The notes under the pieces: generated by a model
Database searches by the model: none
What the model was told of the DNA's origin: nothing
Seen by the model: only the letters and a program-made list of their open reading frames with translations
Part shown: positions 41,626 through 49,981 of the stretch, piece after piece
Position numbering within the stretch: the stretch's first letter is position 1
Layout of the letters: every line of letters starts with the position of its first letter
Position numbers and translations under genes: made by a program
NCBI RefSeq assembly: GCF_000177675.1
Contig: NZ_ADGX01000048.1
Coordinates: 1 to 60,301 of the forward strand
Direction of reading: 5' to 3'
Source: Parafrankia sp. EUN1f
Lineage (GTDB): Bacteria > Actinomycetota > Actinomycetes > Frankiales > Frankiaceae
Length of the DNA: 60,301 bases

Positions 41626-42579
41626 ATGACCAAGCAGTGGCCGACCATCGCGGACGGTCGAGCCGGCCTTGTCATGTTCGCTCGCGGCGACCGGGTCTTC
41701 CCGGTGGATGACCTTGGCGGTGGAGTGTGGTCCCGGCGTGGGACCGTGCTGTCGGTTCATCCGGTGCAGTGGCAGGAGGCGCCGGCGGCGGAGGACGGCG
41801 TTCGTGTCGACGCCATGCCGGTGGCCACGTCGCCGTGTGCCCGCGCGACCGTGCTGTGGGACGACGGGTCCGCGGAGGTGCTGGCGGAGGACAAGCTCTG
41901 CCTGGTCTATGACCAGGAGGCGCCGATGGGCCTGCGTGTCGTCACGATGCAGATGAGCCAGCCCTGCGACGTCGTCGATCACGGCGGGCAGGTGGTGCTG
42001 GTGCTGCGCGAGGGGCTGCTCGCCCCCGAGGCGCTGGGGGCGCTGCGCAGCGCGCTCAGCCGGGTGCGGGCCGCTCTCACGCCAGGCAACTCCGACGCGG
42101 CCTCGCTGGCCGAGCTGCGCCGCCGAGATCTCCAGCTGCTCAACGCGCTGATCGCGGAGCTCACCGGGCCCGACCACGCGAAGGCATCGCCGTCGGCGCA
42201 GCCCGGCCAGGCGCAGCCCGGCCAGACCCAGCCAGGCCAGACCCAGCCAGGCCAGGTACAGCCAGGCCAGGTGAGGCCGAATCAGAGTTCGCCGATCCAG
42301 AGTCCGCCCGTACCGGCCCGCCCCGGCCGACCGGCCAGCGCACCGGTGGCCGGAAACGGGATCGCGGTCGTCGGCTCCGACTTCACCGTCGCGTCAGCGG
42401 CCCGGCACACCCTGCCGGGCCCGCCAGGCTCCGACGCCGTCGTCGTGGCGTCGGCGGGCGGGCCAGGTGCGCCGGAGCGTCGCCCGGAGCTGCGAACGGA
42501 CGCGGTTTTCGGGCGCCCCGACGGCGCCAGGAGAAATCAGGACGTCGAGTACGGCCCCGGGCGCACTCCCGGGCCATAG
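41626..42579 (+). CDS. Hypothetical protein with SH3/Tudor-like N-terminus
   Basis: 317 aa, family not recognised. The N-terminal 110 residues have two short barrel-like motifs (GDRVFPVDDLGGG and ATVLWDDGSAEVLAEDKLCLVY), which resemble small SH3-, KOW- or Tudor-type folds. A helical segment follows (about 130-180), then a disordered tail with QPGQ repeats and a Pro/Ala-rich end. It is cytoplasmic. The last 43 bases overlap the convergent small gene. Confidence 0.65.
   Translation: MTKQWPTIADGRAGLVMFARGDRVFPVDDLGGGVWSRRGTVLSVHPVQWQEAPAAEDGVRVDAMPVATSPCARATVLWDDGSAEVLAEDKLCLVYDQEAPMGLRVVTMQMSQPCDVVDHGGQVVLVLREGLLAPEALGALRSALSRVRAALTPGNSDAASLAELRRRDLQLLNALIAELTGPDHAKASPSAQPGQAQPGQTQPGQTQPGQVQPGQVRPNQSSPIQSPPVPARPGRPASAPVAGNGIAVVGSDFTVASAARHTLPGPPGSDAVVVASAGGPGAPERRPELRTDAVFGRPDGARRNQDVEYGPGRTPGP
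42199..42273 (+). repeat. 15-bp in-frame tandem repeat, 5 copies
   Basis: Units of the type cagccaggccagacc encode QPGQA, QPGQT, QPGQT, QPGQV and QPGQV in the disordered tail of the hypothetical protein. Confidence 0.9.
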
Positions 42580-42734
42580 GCGTTGCCGTTCATGCCCGCG
42601 CGCGGCTGCTCGGTCATGGCCTGGCTGACCTTCGACGCGATGGCTTCGGTGAGCCGGATCGCCTGGGTGAGCGAGAGGTTCAGGACGATCTCGCTGTCAT
42701 CGGTCATCGCGAAGCGTACCGACACATCCGCCAT
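42537..42734 (-). CDS. Small hypothetical protein (65 aa)
   Basis: The ATG at 42734 is preceded by an excellent GGGAGGA site, which decides the start over a longer open frame. It begins ADVSVRFAMTDDSEIVLNLS and has one amphipathic helix (TQAIRLTEAIASKVSQAM), then a Gly/Pro tail. I know no family. It overlaps the convergent hypothetical gene by 43 bases. Confidence 0.6.
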   Translation of the reverse strand: MADVSVRFAMTDDSEIVLNLSLTQAIRLTEAIASKVSQAMTEQPRAGMNGNAYGPGVRPGPYSTS

Positions 42735-43185
42735 GGTCTTTCCTCCCAGTTCGGGTCCCCCGGACACCCGTGGCCGGTGGCCGATCGTGCCGCGGGGACC
42801 CGTCTGGGCATCCCCGTCGTTGCGGCCAAGGGACGCGGTGACCGATCCACGATCCCTGATCGGGTTGTCGGCTCGTTCGTGACCCCCCTCTTTCTCGGGT
42901 GAGGCGATGCTGCTAGTCGCGGACGGCATGGACTTTCGGTGACTTCCCATGGTTGAAAGCGTCTCCCCCGTGTCGACCCGATTCAGCCGGTGTCATCTCT
43001 GGGTGATGCTCCCACTTCGGGGCGTTGCCGGCACGGCGGCGAGTTTTCGGTAAAGGTGACTTGGGACACGGCTGTGGTCTGTTCCGGTCGATCTGGCGCG
43101 TAATGCGGCCGGGCGGCGCCGCCCGTACAGGGGGTGTCCGGGGCGCTGCGTGCCGGACCTGGAACGCAACGCTGCCGAAACCGGG
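42735..43185. other. Intergenic region between the small gene and pmt
   Basis: No gene or RNA is recognised. A perfect palindrome at 43111-43124 probably ends the pmt transcript. Some AT-richer sequence (gagttttcggtaaagg, about 43040) could be a promoter, but no clear pair of hexamers is seen. Confidence 0.4.
43111..43124. terminator. Palindrome gggcggcgccgccc after pmt
   Basis: Perfectly self-complementary, about 60 bases downstream of the pmt stop on the minus strand. No U tract. Probably a hairpin terminator of the GC-rich type. Confidence 0.4.
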
Positions 43186-44829
43186 TCAGATCCACCCCGG
43201 GAACCACATGCGCATTCGCCAGGATGAATAAGGAATCACCTCTGCCGCCAGGATCGGGTAGAAGTAGGCGAACAACAGGACCACGATCACCACGTACACG
43301 CCGACCGAGAGCGCGCCGCCGAGCCGCCTGGCCTCGGAGGCGTCCCGCGGCCCAAGCGCCAGGCCTGCCATCGCGGTGAGCCCCAGCACCAGGAACGGAA
43401 GGCTCGGCAGCGCGTAGAAGAAGAACATCGTCCGGCTGGGGAGCAGCAGCCAGGGCAGGAACGCCGAGCCGAAGCCGACGAGCACCAGCGCCGCCCGCCA
43501 GTCGCGGCGGCGTACCCACAGCGCCAGCGAGCCGACCAGGGCCGCGGTGCCGCCCCACCAGATCGCCGGGTTCCCCAGGGCGATGACCTCACGTGAGCAG
43601 CCGCCGGGCGCCGTGCAGCCCTCGGCCCCGAACGCGGGGGAGCTGTAGAAGTAGGCGATCGGGCGGCCGAGCACGAGCCAGCTCATCGGCGTCGAGCGGA
43701 ACGGGTGGCTGTCGGACAGCCCCTCGTGGAACCTGAGCACGTCCCGCTGGTAGTCCCACCAGCTCCACCAGGCATTGACGAAGCCGTCACCGTGCTCGTG
43801 GCGGTTCCAGCCGCCGTCGGTGACGAACCAGCCCGTCCAGGTTGCCAGGAAGGTCACTATCGGCAGGATGACGAAGCCCACCAGCCAGCCGGGCAGGTCG
43901 CGGCGCAGCGCGCCCAGAACGGGCGAGCGCACCCCGGCGGTGCGCCGGGCACCGATGTCCCACGCCAGGGCGAGCGCGGCGAAACCGATCACGCTGTAGA
44001 GGGCGCTCCACTTGACACCCAGCGAGGCCCCGAGCGCCACCCCCATGGCCACTCGCCAGGGGCGCAGGCCGAGTCTGGGCCCGTACCGCGCGTCGGCCGC
44101 CGAGCCCGTGCCGGCCGTGCCGGCCGGGTCTGCGTCGGCCGTCACCCGGTCGAGCCGGTCGGCAAGCCGCCGCCGCCCGTGGTCGCGATCGAGCACCAGG
44201 CACGCCAGTGCGACGACGATGCCGGTCATCAGGAAGATGTCGAGGATGCCGATCCGGCTCTGGACGAACTCCAGCCCGTCCAGCGCCAGCAGCAGCCCCG
44301 CGAAGCACCCGAGCACCGTCGAGCGGAACATCCGGCGGGCGGTGCGGGCGAGCACCAGGACGGCCAGCGTCCCGGCGAGAGCGGACGAGAAGCGCCAGCC
44401 AAGCTCGGGGCTGCCATGCGCGGTGCCGCCGCAGTCGACGTAGCCGAACGCCCACTGCGACGCGGCCATCAGCCATTTGCCGAACGGTGGATGGACGACG
44501 TAGGCGGGCCCGTTGCAGGTGTTCGAGTCGATCTCGTAGCCGGCGGTCATGAGACCCCAGGCGTCCTTGACGTAGTAGATCTCGTCGAAGTACATCCCGC
44601 GGGGCTCCGTGAGGCGCCAGAAGCGCAGGACACCGGCGGCCACCGCGAGCAGCACCGGCGCCAGCCAGCCGACGACGCGGTCGGTCGGCATCGGCCGGTA
44701 CAACCGATCGCGTGCGGTGACGCCGAGCGCGGCCGAGACGTCCGGTGCGACCCCCGGCGGCCCGGGCGGCCCGGGCAACCCGGACGGCCCGGTCTCGGGT
44801 CGGGGGAGCTGCGCCGTCGTCGCCGTCAC
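43186..44829 (-). CDS. pmt: Protein O-mannosyltransferase (dolichyl/polyprenyl-phosphate-mannose dependent)
   Basis: 547 aa from the GTG at 44829, with about eleven helices. After a Pro-rich N-terminus, TM1 is followed by MYFDEIYYVKDAW with the catalytic Asp-Glu pair of GT-C PMT enzymes. VHPPFGKWLMA and LEFVQSRIGILDIFLM also match. It transfers mannose from polyprenyl-phosphate mannose to exported proteins. It is divergent from rsmI, the order also known for Rv1002c/Rv1003 in Mycobacterium. No ribosome site is seen; TACCCT ends 7 bases before the GTG, which fits a leaderless transcript. The sequence ends in SSWRMRMWFPGWI. Confidence 0.92.
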   Translation of the reverse strand: MTATTAQLPRPETGPSGLPGPPGPPGVAPDVSAALGVTARDRLYRPMPTDRVVGWLAPVLLAVAAGVLRFWRLTEPRGMYFDEIYYVKDAWGLMTAGYEIDSNTCNGPAYVVHPPFGKWLMAASQWAFGYVDCGGTAHGSPELGWRFSSALAGTLAVLVLARTARRMFRSTVLGCFAGLLLALDGLEFVQSRIGILDIFLMTGIVVALACLVLDRDHGRRRLADRLDRVTADADPAGTAGTGSAADARYGPRLGLRPWRVAMGVALGASLGVKWSALYSVIGFAALALAWDIGARRTAGVRSPVLGALRRDLPGWLVGFVILPIVTFLATWTGWFVTDGGWNRHEHGDGFVNAWWSWWDYQRDVLRFHEGLSDSHPFRSTPMSWLVLGRPIAYFYSSPAFGAEGCTAPGGCSREVIALGNPAIWWGGTAALVGSLALWVRRRDWRAALVLVGFGSAFLPWLLLPSRTMFFFYALPSLPFLVLGLTAMAGLALGPRDASEARRLGGALSVGVYVVIVVLLFAYFYPILAAEVIPYSSWRMRMWFPGWI

Positions 44830-44869
44830 ACTGATCAGGGTAGGTCCTGGCTCCTGGCAGACTGGTCGG

Positions 44870-45808
44870 GTGTCCGGGACCCTGGTGCTGTGCGGTGCCC
44901 CGATCGGCGACCCTCGGGACGCCAGCCCACGGCTCGGTGAGGTGCTCGCCAGCGCGGACATCGTCGCCGCCGAGGACACCCGGCGGCTGCGCCGCCTCGC
45001 GCACACGCTCGGGATCACCATCGGGGGGCGGGTGGTCTCCTGCTATGACGCGGTCGAGGGCGCACGCGCCGAGATGCTCACCGAGCAGCTGCTCGCCGGT
45101 CGCACTGTCGCGCTGATCACCGACGCGGGCATGCCGGGTGTCTCGGACCCCGGGTACCGCCTGGTGGCCGCGGCGGCGCGGGCCGGGGTCGCGGTCACGG
45201 TCGTCGCCGGCCCGTCCGCGGTGACGGCGGCGCTGGCGGTCAGCGGGCTGCCCTCGGACCGGTGGACCTTCGAGGGATTCCTGCCCCGCAAGGCGGGTGA
45301 GCGCCGCGCCCGGCTGCGTGGCCTGGCCGCGGAACCCCGGACGATGGTCTTCCTGGAATCCCCGCACCGTCTGCTGGCGGCGCTGCGCGACCTTGCGGAC
45401 GTCCTCGGTGGTGGCCGGCGTGCGGCGCTGTGCCGCGAGCTGACCAAGACCTGGGAGGAGATCGTCCGGACCGATCTGGCCGGCCTGGTGGAGTGGGCGA
45501 CCGACGGTCGGGTGATCCGCGGTGAGTTCACTCTGGTGATCGCAGGTGCCGGTGCAGGCGGCGGTGGCGGTGGACGTGGCGCCGGCGGAGCGGTCGCGGG
45601 TGCGGTGGAGGAAGGCACGGCCGGGGGTGTGGTGGGGCCCGCGGCCCTGGCCGCCGCCGTCGCGCGTCTCATCGCCGGTGGCATGGCGCCGAAGGAGGCG
45701 CGCAAGACCGTCGCCGCCGAGAACGGGGTCACACCTCGCCAGGTCTACGACGCGGTCATCGCGACGCGTGACGCCGAGGCCGATGCCGAGGCGGCTGTCG
45801 AGAGCTGA
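44870..45808 (+). CDS. rsmI: 16S rRNA (cytidine-1402 2'-O)-methyltransferase RsmI
   Basis: 312 aa. Tetrapyrrole-methylase fold: TLVLCGAPIGDPRDASPR, ADIVAAEDTRRLRRLA, ALITDAGMPGVSDPGYRLV (cited as TDAGMPGVSDPG) and VTVVAGPSAVTAAL match RsmI. It methylates the ribosomal decoding centre. A Gly/Ala-rich insertion (about residues 225-250) precedes the C-terminal helical part (GMAPKEARKTVAAENGVTPRQVY, cited as KEARKTVAAENG). The GTG at 44870 lies only 40 bases from the divergent pmt start, so their promoters overlap. Confidence 0.94.
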   Translation: MSGTLVLCGAPIGDPRDASPRLGEVLASADIVAAEDTRRLRRLAHTLGITIGGRVVSCYDAVEGARAEMLTEQLLAGRTVALITDAGMPGVSDPGYRLVAAAARAGVAVTVVAGPSAVTAALAVSGLPSDRWTFEGFLPRKAGERRARLRGLAAEPRTMVFLESPHRLLAALRDLADVLGGGRRAALCRELTKTWEEIVRTDLAGLVEWATDGRVIRGEFTLVIAGAGAGGGGGGRGAGGAVAGAVEEGTAGGVVGPAALAAAVARLIAGGMAPKEARKTVAAENGVTPRQVYDAVIATRDAEADAEAAVES

Positions 45809-46111
45809 GCGGTAACCGGTGGCCAGACGCGCCAGGGCGAAACACCCGGCGGCAGCGGCCCCGCACGGGACACTGGAGCGGTGGGCACCGAGGTCCGCCT
45901 CACCACGCTCGGTCCCATCAGGTACGTCCGAACAAAGGAGCGGTTCCGGAAGAACCGATGGTCCCACCGGTGCGTCGTCCCGCCGGCATCCGGCTGGCGA
46001 GCCGGTTTATGATTCGCCAGGCAAGCGTCAGGGGGACGGTTCGCACCCGGAGAGTCTCGGCCAGGCAGGCTGCTCTCGTGGTAGGACCGACGACGCGAGG
46101 GGGAGTTTCGC
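45809..46111. other. Intergenic region between rsmI and rfbC
   Basis: No gene is recognised. Two small hairpins are visible: cggttc-cggaa-gaaccg (about 45941-45957) and ccggct-ggcg-agccgg (45990-46005, followed by tttatgatt). The second could end the rsmI transcript. The surface-polysaccharide promoter should lie to its right. Confidence 0.4.
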
Positions 46112-46687
46112 ATGGCCGTGGCAACAACCGAGTTCACCGCCCGGGAGACGGAGATTCCAGGGCTGCTCATCTTCGATATCACGAGCATCGGTGACGAGCG
46201 TGGCTGGTTTCAGGAGAAGTTCCATCGGGCCAAACTCGTCGCCGCCGGTCTGCCGGAATCCTTCGAGGTGGTCCAGACCAGCGTCTCGTACAACCGGCAG
46301 GCCGGGGTTACCCGAGGCTTTCACGCCGAGCCGTGGGACAAATATATCTCGGTGGTCGCCGGCCAGGTCTTCTGCGCCTTTCTCGACCTGCGGCGGGGCG
46401 AGAACTTCGGGCGGGTCGTCACGGTGGAGATCGATAACGGCCGTGCGGTCTTCCTGCCGCGGGGGGTGGCCAACTCGTTCCAGACACTGGTCGACGACAC
46501 CTACTACCTCTACAGTGTGAACCGCCACTGGAGTGCCGATCAGTACGACGAGTACGTGTTTGTGAACCTGGCGGACCCGGAGGTCGGCGTGCACTGGCCG
46601 ATCCCGCTGGACAAGGCCGTGATCTCGGAGCGGGACCGCGGGCACGTGCCGCTGGCGGACGCGCGTCCGTTCGAGGCGTCGGCGTGA
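46112..46687 (+). CDS. rfbC: dTDP-4-dehydrorhamnose 3,5-epimerase family protein
   Basis: 191 aa, normal RmlC size. Cupin fold; the catalytic His and Lys lie in [28 protein letters not shown] stands where classical RmlC has FAHGF, so the second active-site His position reads Asn. [18 protein letters not shown] matches the usual C-terminal NDP...WP motif. It may be a full 3,5-epimerase or a one-position epimerase. It is followed by rfbA but rfbB and rfbD are not in the window. Confidence 0.88.
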   Translation: MAVATTEFTARETEIPGLLIFDITSIGDERGWFQEKFHRAKLVAAGLPESFEVVQTSVSYNRQAGVTRGFHAEPWDKYISVVAGQVFCAFLDLRRGENFGRVVTVEIDNGRAVFLPRGVANSFQTLVDDTYYLYSVNRHWSADQYDEYVFVNLADPEVGVHWPIPLDKAVISERDRGHVPLADARPFEASA

Positions 46688-46760
46688 AGGTGCGTGTAAT
46701 GCGCGGAGGATTTCGCGCCGATCAGTGGGGATCGGCGCCGACAGGCGGGCGGCGGCTGGT

Positions 46761-47624
46761 ATGAAGGGAATAATTCTCGCGGGCGGCACCGGTTCCCGGC
46801 TGTATCCCATCACCCACGCGGTCAGCAAGCAGCTCATGCCGGTGTACGACAAGCCCATGATCTACTATCCGCTCTCGACGCTGATGGCCGCGGGGATCCG
46901 TGAGATCCTCGTCATAACCACTCCGCAGGACCAGGCCCAGTTCCAGCGGCTGCTCGGTGACGGATCGAGGATCGGCTGCCAGTTCGAGTACGCGATCCAG
47001 GACGAACCGAGAGGCCTGGCCGAGGCCTTCATCATCGGTGCGGATTTCGTGGGCCGCGACAAGGTCGCCCTCGTTCTCGGCGACAACATCTTCTACGGGG
47101 TCGGCCTCGGTGACCAGCTGAAGCGCTACACCGATCCGGACGGTGGCGTGGTCTTCGCCTATCACGTCTCGGATCCAGAGCGTTATGGCGTCGTCGAGTT
47201 CGACGGCCGGCGGCGTGCGATCTCCATCGAGGAGAAGCCGGTGGCACCGAAGTCCAGGTACGCCGTCACCGGTCTCTATTTCTACGACAACTCGGTGCTG
47301 GAGATCGCCCAGGAGACGAAGCCGAGTGCGCGTGGCGAACTGGAGATCACCGCGGTCAACCAGGAGTACCTGCGCCGCGGCAAGCTCAACGTGCACCTGC
47401 TCGACCGCGGTACCGCCTGGCTCGACACCGGCACGTTCAACTCCCTGATGCAGGCCGCCCAGTTCGTCCAGGTCATCGAGGAACGGCAGGGGCTGAAGAT
47501 CGGCTGCGTCGAGGAGGTCGCCTGGCGTGAGGGATTCATCACCGACGAGGAGCTGCGGGCGCTGACGGCGCCGCTGGCGAAGAGCGGCTACGGTGTCTAT
47601 CTGCAGGGCCTGCTGGAGGGCTAG
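46761..47624 (+). CDS. rfbA: Glucose-1-phosphate thymidylyltransferase
   Basis: 287 aa. Nucleotidyltransferase signature [18 protein letters not shown]; sugar and metal site in [13 protein letters not shown] and [10 protein letters not shown]; typical RmlA C-terminus [14 protein letters not shown]. It makes dTDP-glucose from glucose-1-phosphate and dTTP, the first step to dTDP-rhamnose and related deoxysugars. Start ATG at 46761, immediately at the conserved strand. It ends tail-to-tail with the next gene, overlapping by 4 bases. Confidence 0.95.
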   Translation: MKGIILAGGTGSRLYPITHAVSKQLMPVYDKPMIYYPLSTLMAAGIREILVITTPQDQAQFQRLLGDGSRIGCQFEYAIQDEPRGLAEAFIIGADFVGRDKVALVLGDNIFYGVGLGDQLKRYTDPDGGVVFAYHVSDPERYGVVEFDGRRRAISIEEKPVAPKSRYAVTGLYFYDNSVLEIAQETKPSARGELEITAVNQEYLRRGKLNVHLLDRGTAWLDTGTFNSLMQAAQFVQVIEERQGLKIGCVEEVAWREGFITDEELRALTAPLAKSGYGVYLQGLLEG

Positions 47625-48283
47625 TCGCCCGGCAGCGCCGCCCGACGCAGGAAGCGGGCCGGATTCCCCACCCAGACCTCGCCATCCGGAACATCCCGCA
47701 GGGCGACGGCGCCCATGCCCAGCGTCGACCAGGCCCCGATGGTGACGCCCTCCCGTACCAGCGCCCCGGCCCCGACATAGGCGCCTGATCCCACTCGCGC
47801 CGATCCGGCCAGCGAGACCGATGCGCACAACGTGGCGTAGTCGTCGACGACGTCGTCGTGGGTGAGAACGGTGTTCGGCATGATCACCACGTGCCGGCCC
47901 AGCCGCACGGACGCCGTCAGCACGACCCCGGCGAGCAGGACACATCCGGGGCTGATCTCCGCGGACCTCGCCACCGCCGCCGTAGGATGGATGATCGTCG
48001 CGTAGCGCTCCTCGGGGACGCCCGCCGCGGCGAGCCGGTGCGCCAGCCGCCGGCGAGCCCACCCGGGCCCGGGGCAGAGCACTATCCGGGCCGACGGCCG
48101 CGCCGAGATGGCCTCCAGGCCGCCGAGTACCGGCAGCCCGTCGACCTCGGTGCCCCACCGCCGCGGATTGTCGTCGACGAACCCGGCGAGCTCGTAGCCA
48201 CCCGCCGCGTGGACGGCCTCGGCGGTCTCCCTGGCCAGCCCGGACGCCGCGACCAGGATGACTGGCTCCCTGCCGCTGATCAT
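47621..48283 (-). CDS. NeuD/PglD-type sugar O- or N-acyltransferase
   Basis: 220 aa. N-terminal Rossmann-like PglD_N domain ([21 protein letters not shown], cited as [28 protein letters not shown]), then left-handed beta-helix hexapeptide repeats (from [23 protein letters not shown] onward, cited as [19 protein letters not shown]) and a C-terminal [12 protein letters not shown]. These use acetyl-CoA to acetylate nucleotide-linked or polymer sugars. Start ATG at 48283. It is 7 bases after the OpuAC-like gene. Confidence 0.9.
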   Translation of the reverse strand: MISGREPVILVAASGLARETAEAVHAAGGYELAGFVDDNPRRWGTEVDGLPVLGGLEAISARPSARIVLCPGPGWARRRLAHRLAAAGVPEERYATIIHPTAAVARSAEISPGCVLLAGVVLTASVRLGRHVVIMPNTVLTHDDVVDDYATLCASVSLAGSARVGSGAYVGAGALVREGVTIGAWSTLGMGAVALRDVPDGEVWVGNPARFLRRAALPGD

Positions 48284-48290
48284 CTGGCGA

Positions 48291-49265
48291 TCAACCGGTC
48301 TGGACGTGTTTGTCGAGATAGCTCTCGATGGCGCGGGCGCGACCGTCGGGCGCGGCGCTGACCTGCTGCTGAAGCTCCAGCAGGTTCGCGGTGGTGATGG
48401 TCTGGGTGACCTGGTACAGCAGGCCCTGGAGCTCGAGGTTGGCGACGTCCATGCGCACGAGCGGCAGCAGGTTGTTGGCGGGGAGCAGGTGCCGGTCGTC
48501 CTGCAGCAGGACCAGCTTGTTCGCGGCGACCGCGGGATCCGAGCCGTAGACGAGCGCCACCTGCACGGTTCCGTCCAGCAGGGCGCGGATCGTGCCGGGC
48601 CCACCGTCGTCGAGCTCCTTCGCCTGCCCGAAGCCGACGCCGTAGGAGTCCCGCAGTGCCGGCAGGCATCCCGCCCAGGTCTGGCAGGCTGCCGGCGCGC
48701 CGAGGGTCAGCCCGGTCGCCACGCCCGGTGCGGCCAGGTCCGACAGGGTGCTCAGGTGGGCCTGCTCGGCGGTCGCCGCGGTTACCGCGAACGCCGGCGT
48801 GCGCCCGCCGGGGGCGGTGGGGTAGGCGATCAGCCGCCGCTGGGTCAGGGCCTGCATCAGGCCGGTGACCTCGGCGACGTTCGAGCTGAGGGCGGGGGTC
48901 GCCTGCACCCCGCTGCCGGCCTGTTCGGCGAGACCGTCGCGCAGCTCGTCGAGATAGGTCGGCGCGAGGTCGACGGTGCCCTGCTCCAGGGCCCACATCA
49001 GCTGGTCACGGCTCGCGAAGGATCGGACGACCGCGTTGTGACCGTGGTCGTTGAGCTCCCGCGCGTACAGGTCGGCGACCAGCGCGTCGTCGATCGCGCC
49101 GGTCGAGCCGACCACCAGCTGTGGTCGGCTCGAGGCGCCCTCGCCGCTGTCATCGCCCGTTCCGACGCCCGCGAGACGCGCACCGACCAGGGCACCCACG
49201 AGCACGACGCAGAGCACGGCGCCGATGGCCGCACCACGCCGAGCTCGTCCTTCCGGCAGTCTCAC
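48291..49265 (-). CDS. OpuAC/ProX-type substrate-binding protein (orphan)
   Basis: 324 aa. One N-terminal hydrophobic segment (AIGAVLCVVLVGALVGARLAG), probably an anchor or signal, then an OpuAC-fold: LVVGSTGAIDDALVADLYAREL, cited as DDALVADLYARELNDHGHNA, DLAPTYLDELRDG and VALVYGSDPAVAANKLVLLQDD (cited as ALVYGSDPAV). The family binds betaine, choline or osmolytes for ABC importers. No permease or ATPase gene is nearby. The GTG at 49265 overlaps the methyltransferase stop by 4 bases, which fixes the start and ties it to the glycan operon. Confidence 0.85.
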   Translation of the reverse strand: MRLPEGRARRGAAIGAVLCVVLVGALVGARLAGVGTGDDSGEGASSRPQLVVGSTGAIDDALVADLYARELNDHGHNAVVRSFASRDQLMWALEQGTVDLAPTYLDELRDGLAEQAGSGVQATPALSSNVAEVTGLMQALTQRRLIAYPTAPGGRTPAFAVTAATAEQAHLSTLSDLAAPGVATGLTLGAPAACQTWAGCLPALRDSYGVGFGQAKELDDGGPGTIRALLDGTVQVALVYGSDPAVAANKLVLLQDDRHLLPANNLLPLVRMDVANLELQGLLYQVTQTITTANLLELQQQVSAAPDGRARAIESYLDKHVQTG

Positions 49266-49981
49266 CGCGCTGGGCCTCCACCAGGGTCTGTCGTCGTGAG
49301 CGCGGCGCTGCCGGTTCCGGGAACCTCCGGCCGGACAGCGATGATCGATTTCGTGAGCGGCCCCGTCCGCTCCTCGACGATGTCGGAGTCGGGGAAGTAC
49401 GCCTTCAGCTCGGTCCGGCCGATCAGCTCGGTCGACATGGTCGCGCTGAGGGCGTCCTGCCTGGTCGGCGACTTCGTGTGCGCGAGCGGCCAGTGCTGCG
49501 CGACGGAGGCCCGCGCCGCCACGGGCAGGAACTGGAAGCCCGGGAAGAGCCAGTGCGGCTCGAGCGGGAAGTAGCGGTTCGGTGTCTGCACCCAGTGCAG
49601 CGGTGCGACCCGCCGGGCGACCTCGGCGAAGGCGAGCCGGTTGGCATGCCCGCCAACGTGCTCGATCACCGAGTTCGAGAAGACCAGGTCGAAGTCCCCG
49701 ACGAGGGCTTCGGGCGGCGGGTTGCACGCGTCGCCGACGATCACCGTGATGTCTCCGGGCGCGGGCTCGGCGGGCTTGTCGAGGTTGATCACCACGACGT
49801 GGGCCGGCCGGCGGTCGAGCCGCAGCCAGAAGTCGACGGTCCCGCCGAGATCGATGACCCGCATGTCATCGATGCTCGGGAAGAACTCACGCACTCGCTC
49901 CCACCGACGGCCGCGACTGCGCGCGCCGAGCGAGTTCGGCGACTCCACCATGAGGCGGCGGACGTTCCTCGCCATGCTCAT
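49262..49981 (-). CDS. SAM-dependent methyltransferase
   Basis: 239 aa. Class I fold: SAM motif RVIDLGGTVDFWLRL (a variant of DxGxGxG), LDLVFSNSVIEHVGG region given as FDLVFSNSVIEHVGG, and HWVQTPNRYFPLEPHWLFPG, cited as QTPNRYFPLEPHWLFP, which is common in sugar or glycan-cluster methyltransferases. It probably methylates a sugar hydroxyl or a lipid-linked glycan. It overlaps the glycosyltransferase by 4 bases (ATGA) and the OpuAC-like gene by 4. Confidence 0.85.
   Translation of the reverse strand: MSMARNVRRLMVESPNSLGARSRGRRWERVREFFPSIDDMRVIDLGGTVDFWLRLDRRPAHVVVINLDKPAEPAPGDITVIVGDACNPPPEALVGDFDLVFSNSVIEHVGGHANRLAFAEVARRVAPLHWVQTPNRYFPLEPHWLFPGFQFLPVAARASVAQHWPLAHTKSPTRQDALSATMSTELIGRTELKAYFPDSDIVEERTGPLTKSIIAVRPEVPGTGSAALTTTDPGGGPAR

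Noticed and set aside
39541-42177. 878-codon minus-strand open frame
   Set aside because: It is a shadow of GH15 and the neighbouring hypothetical in another frame.
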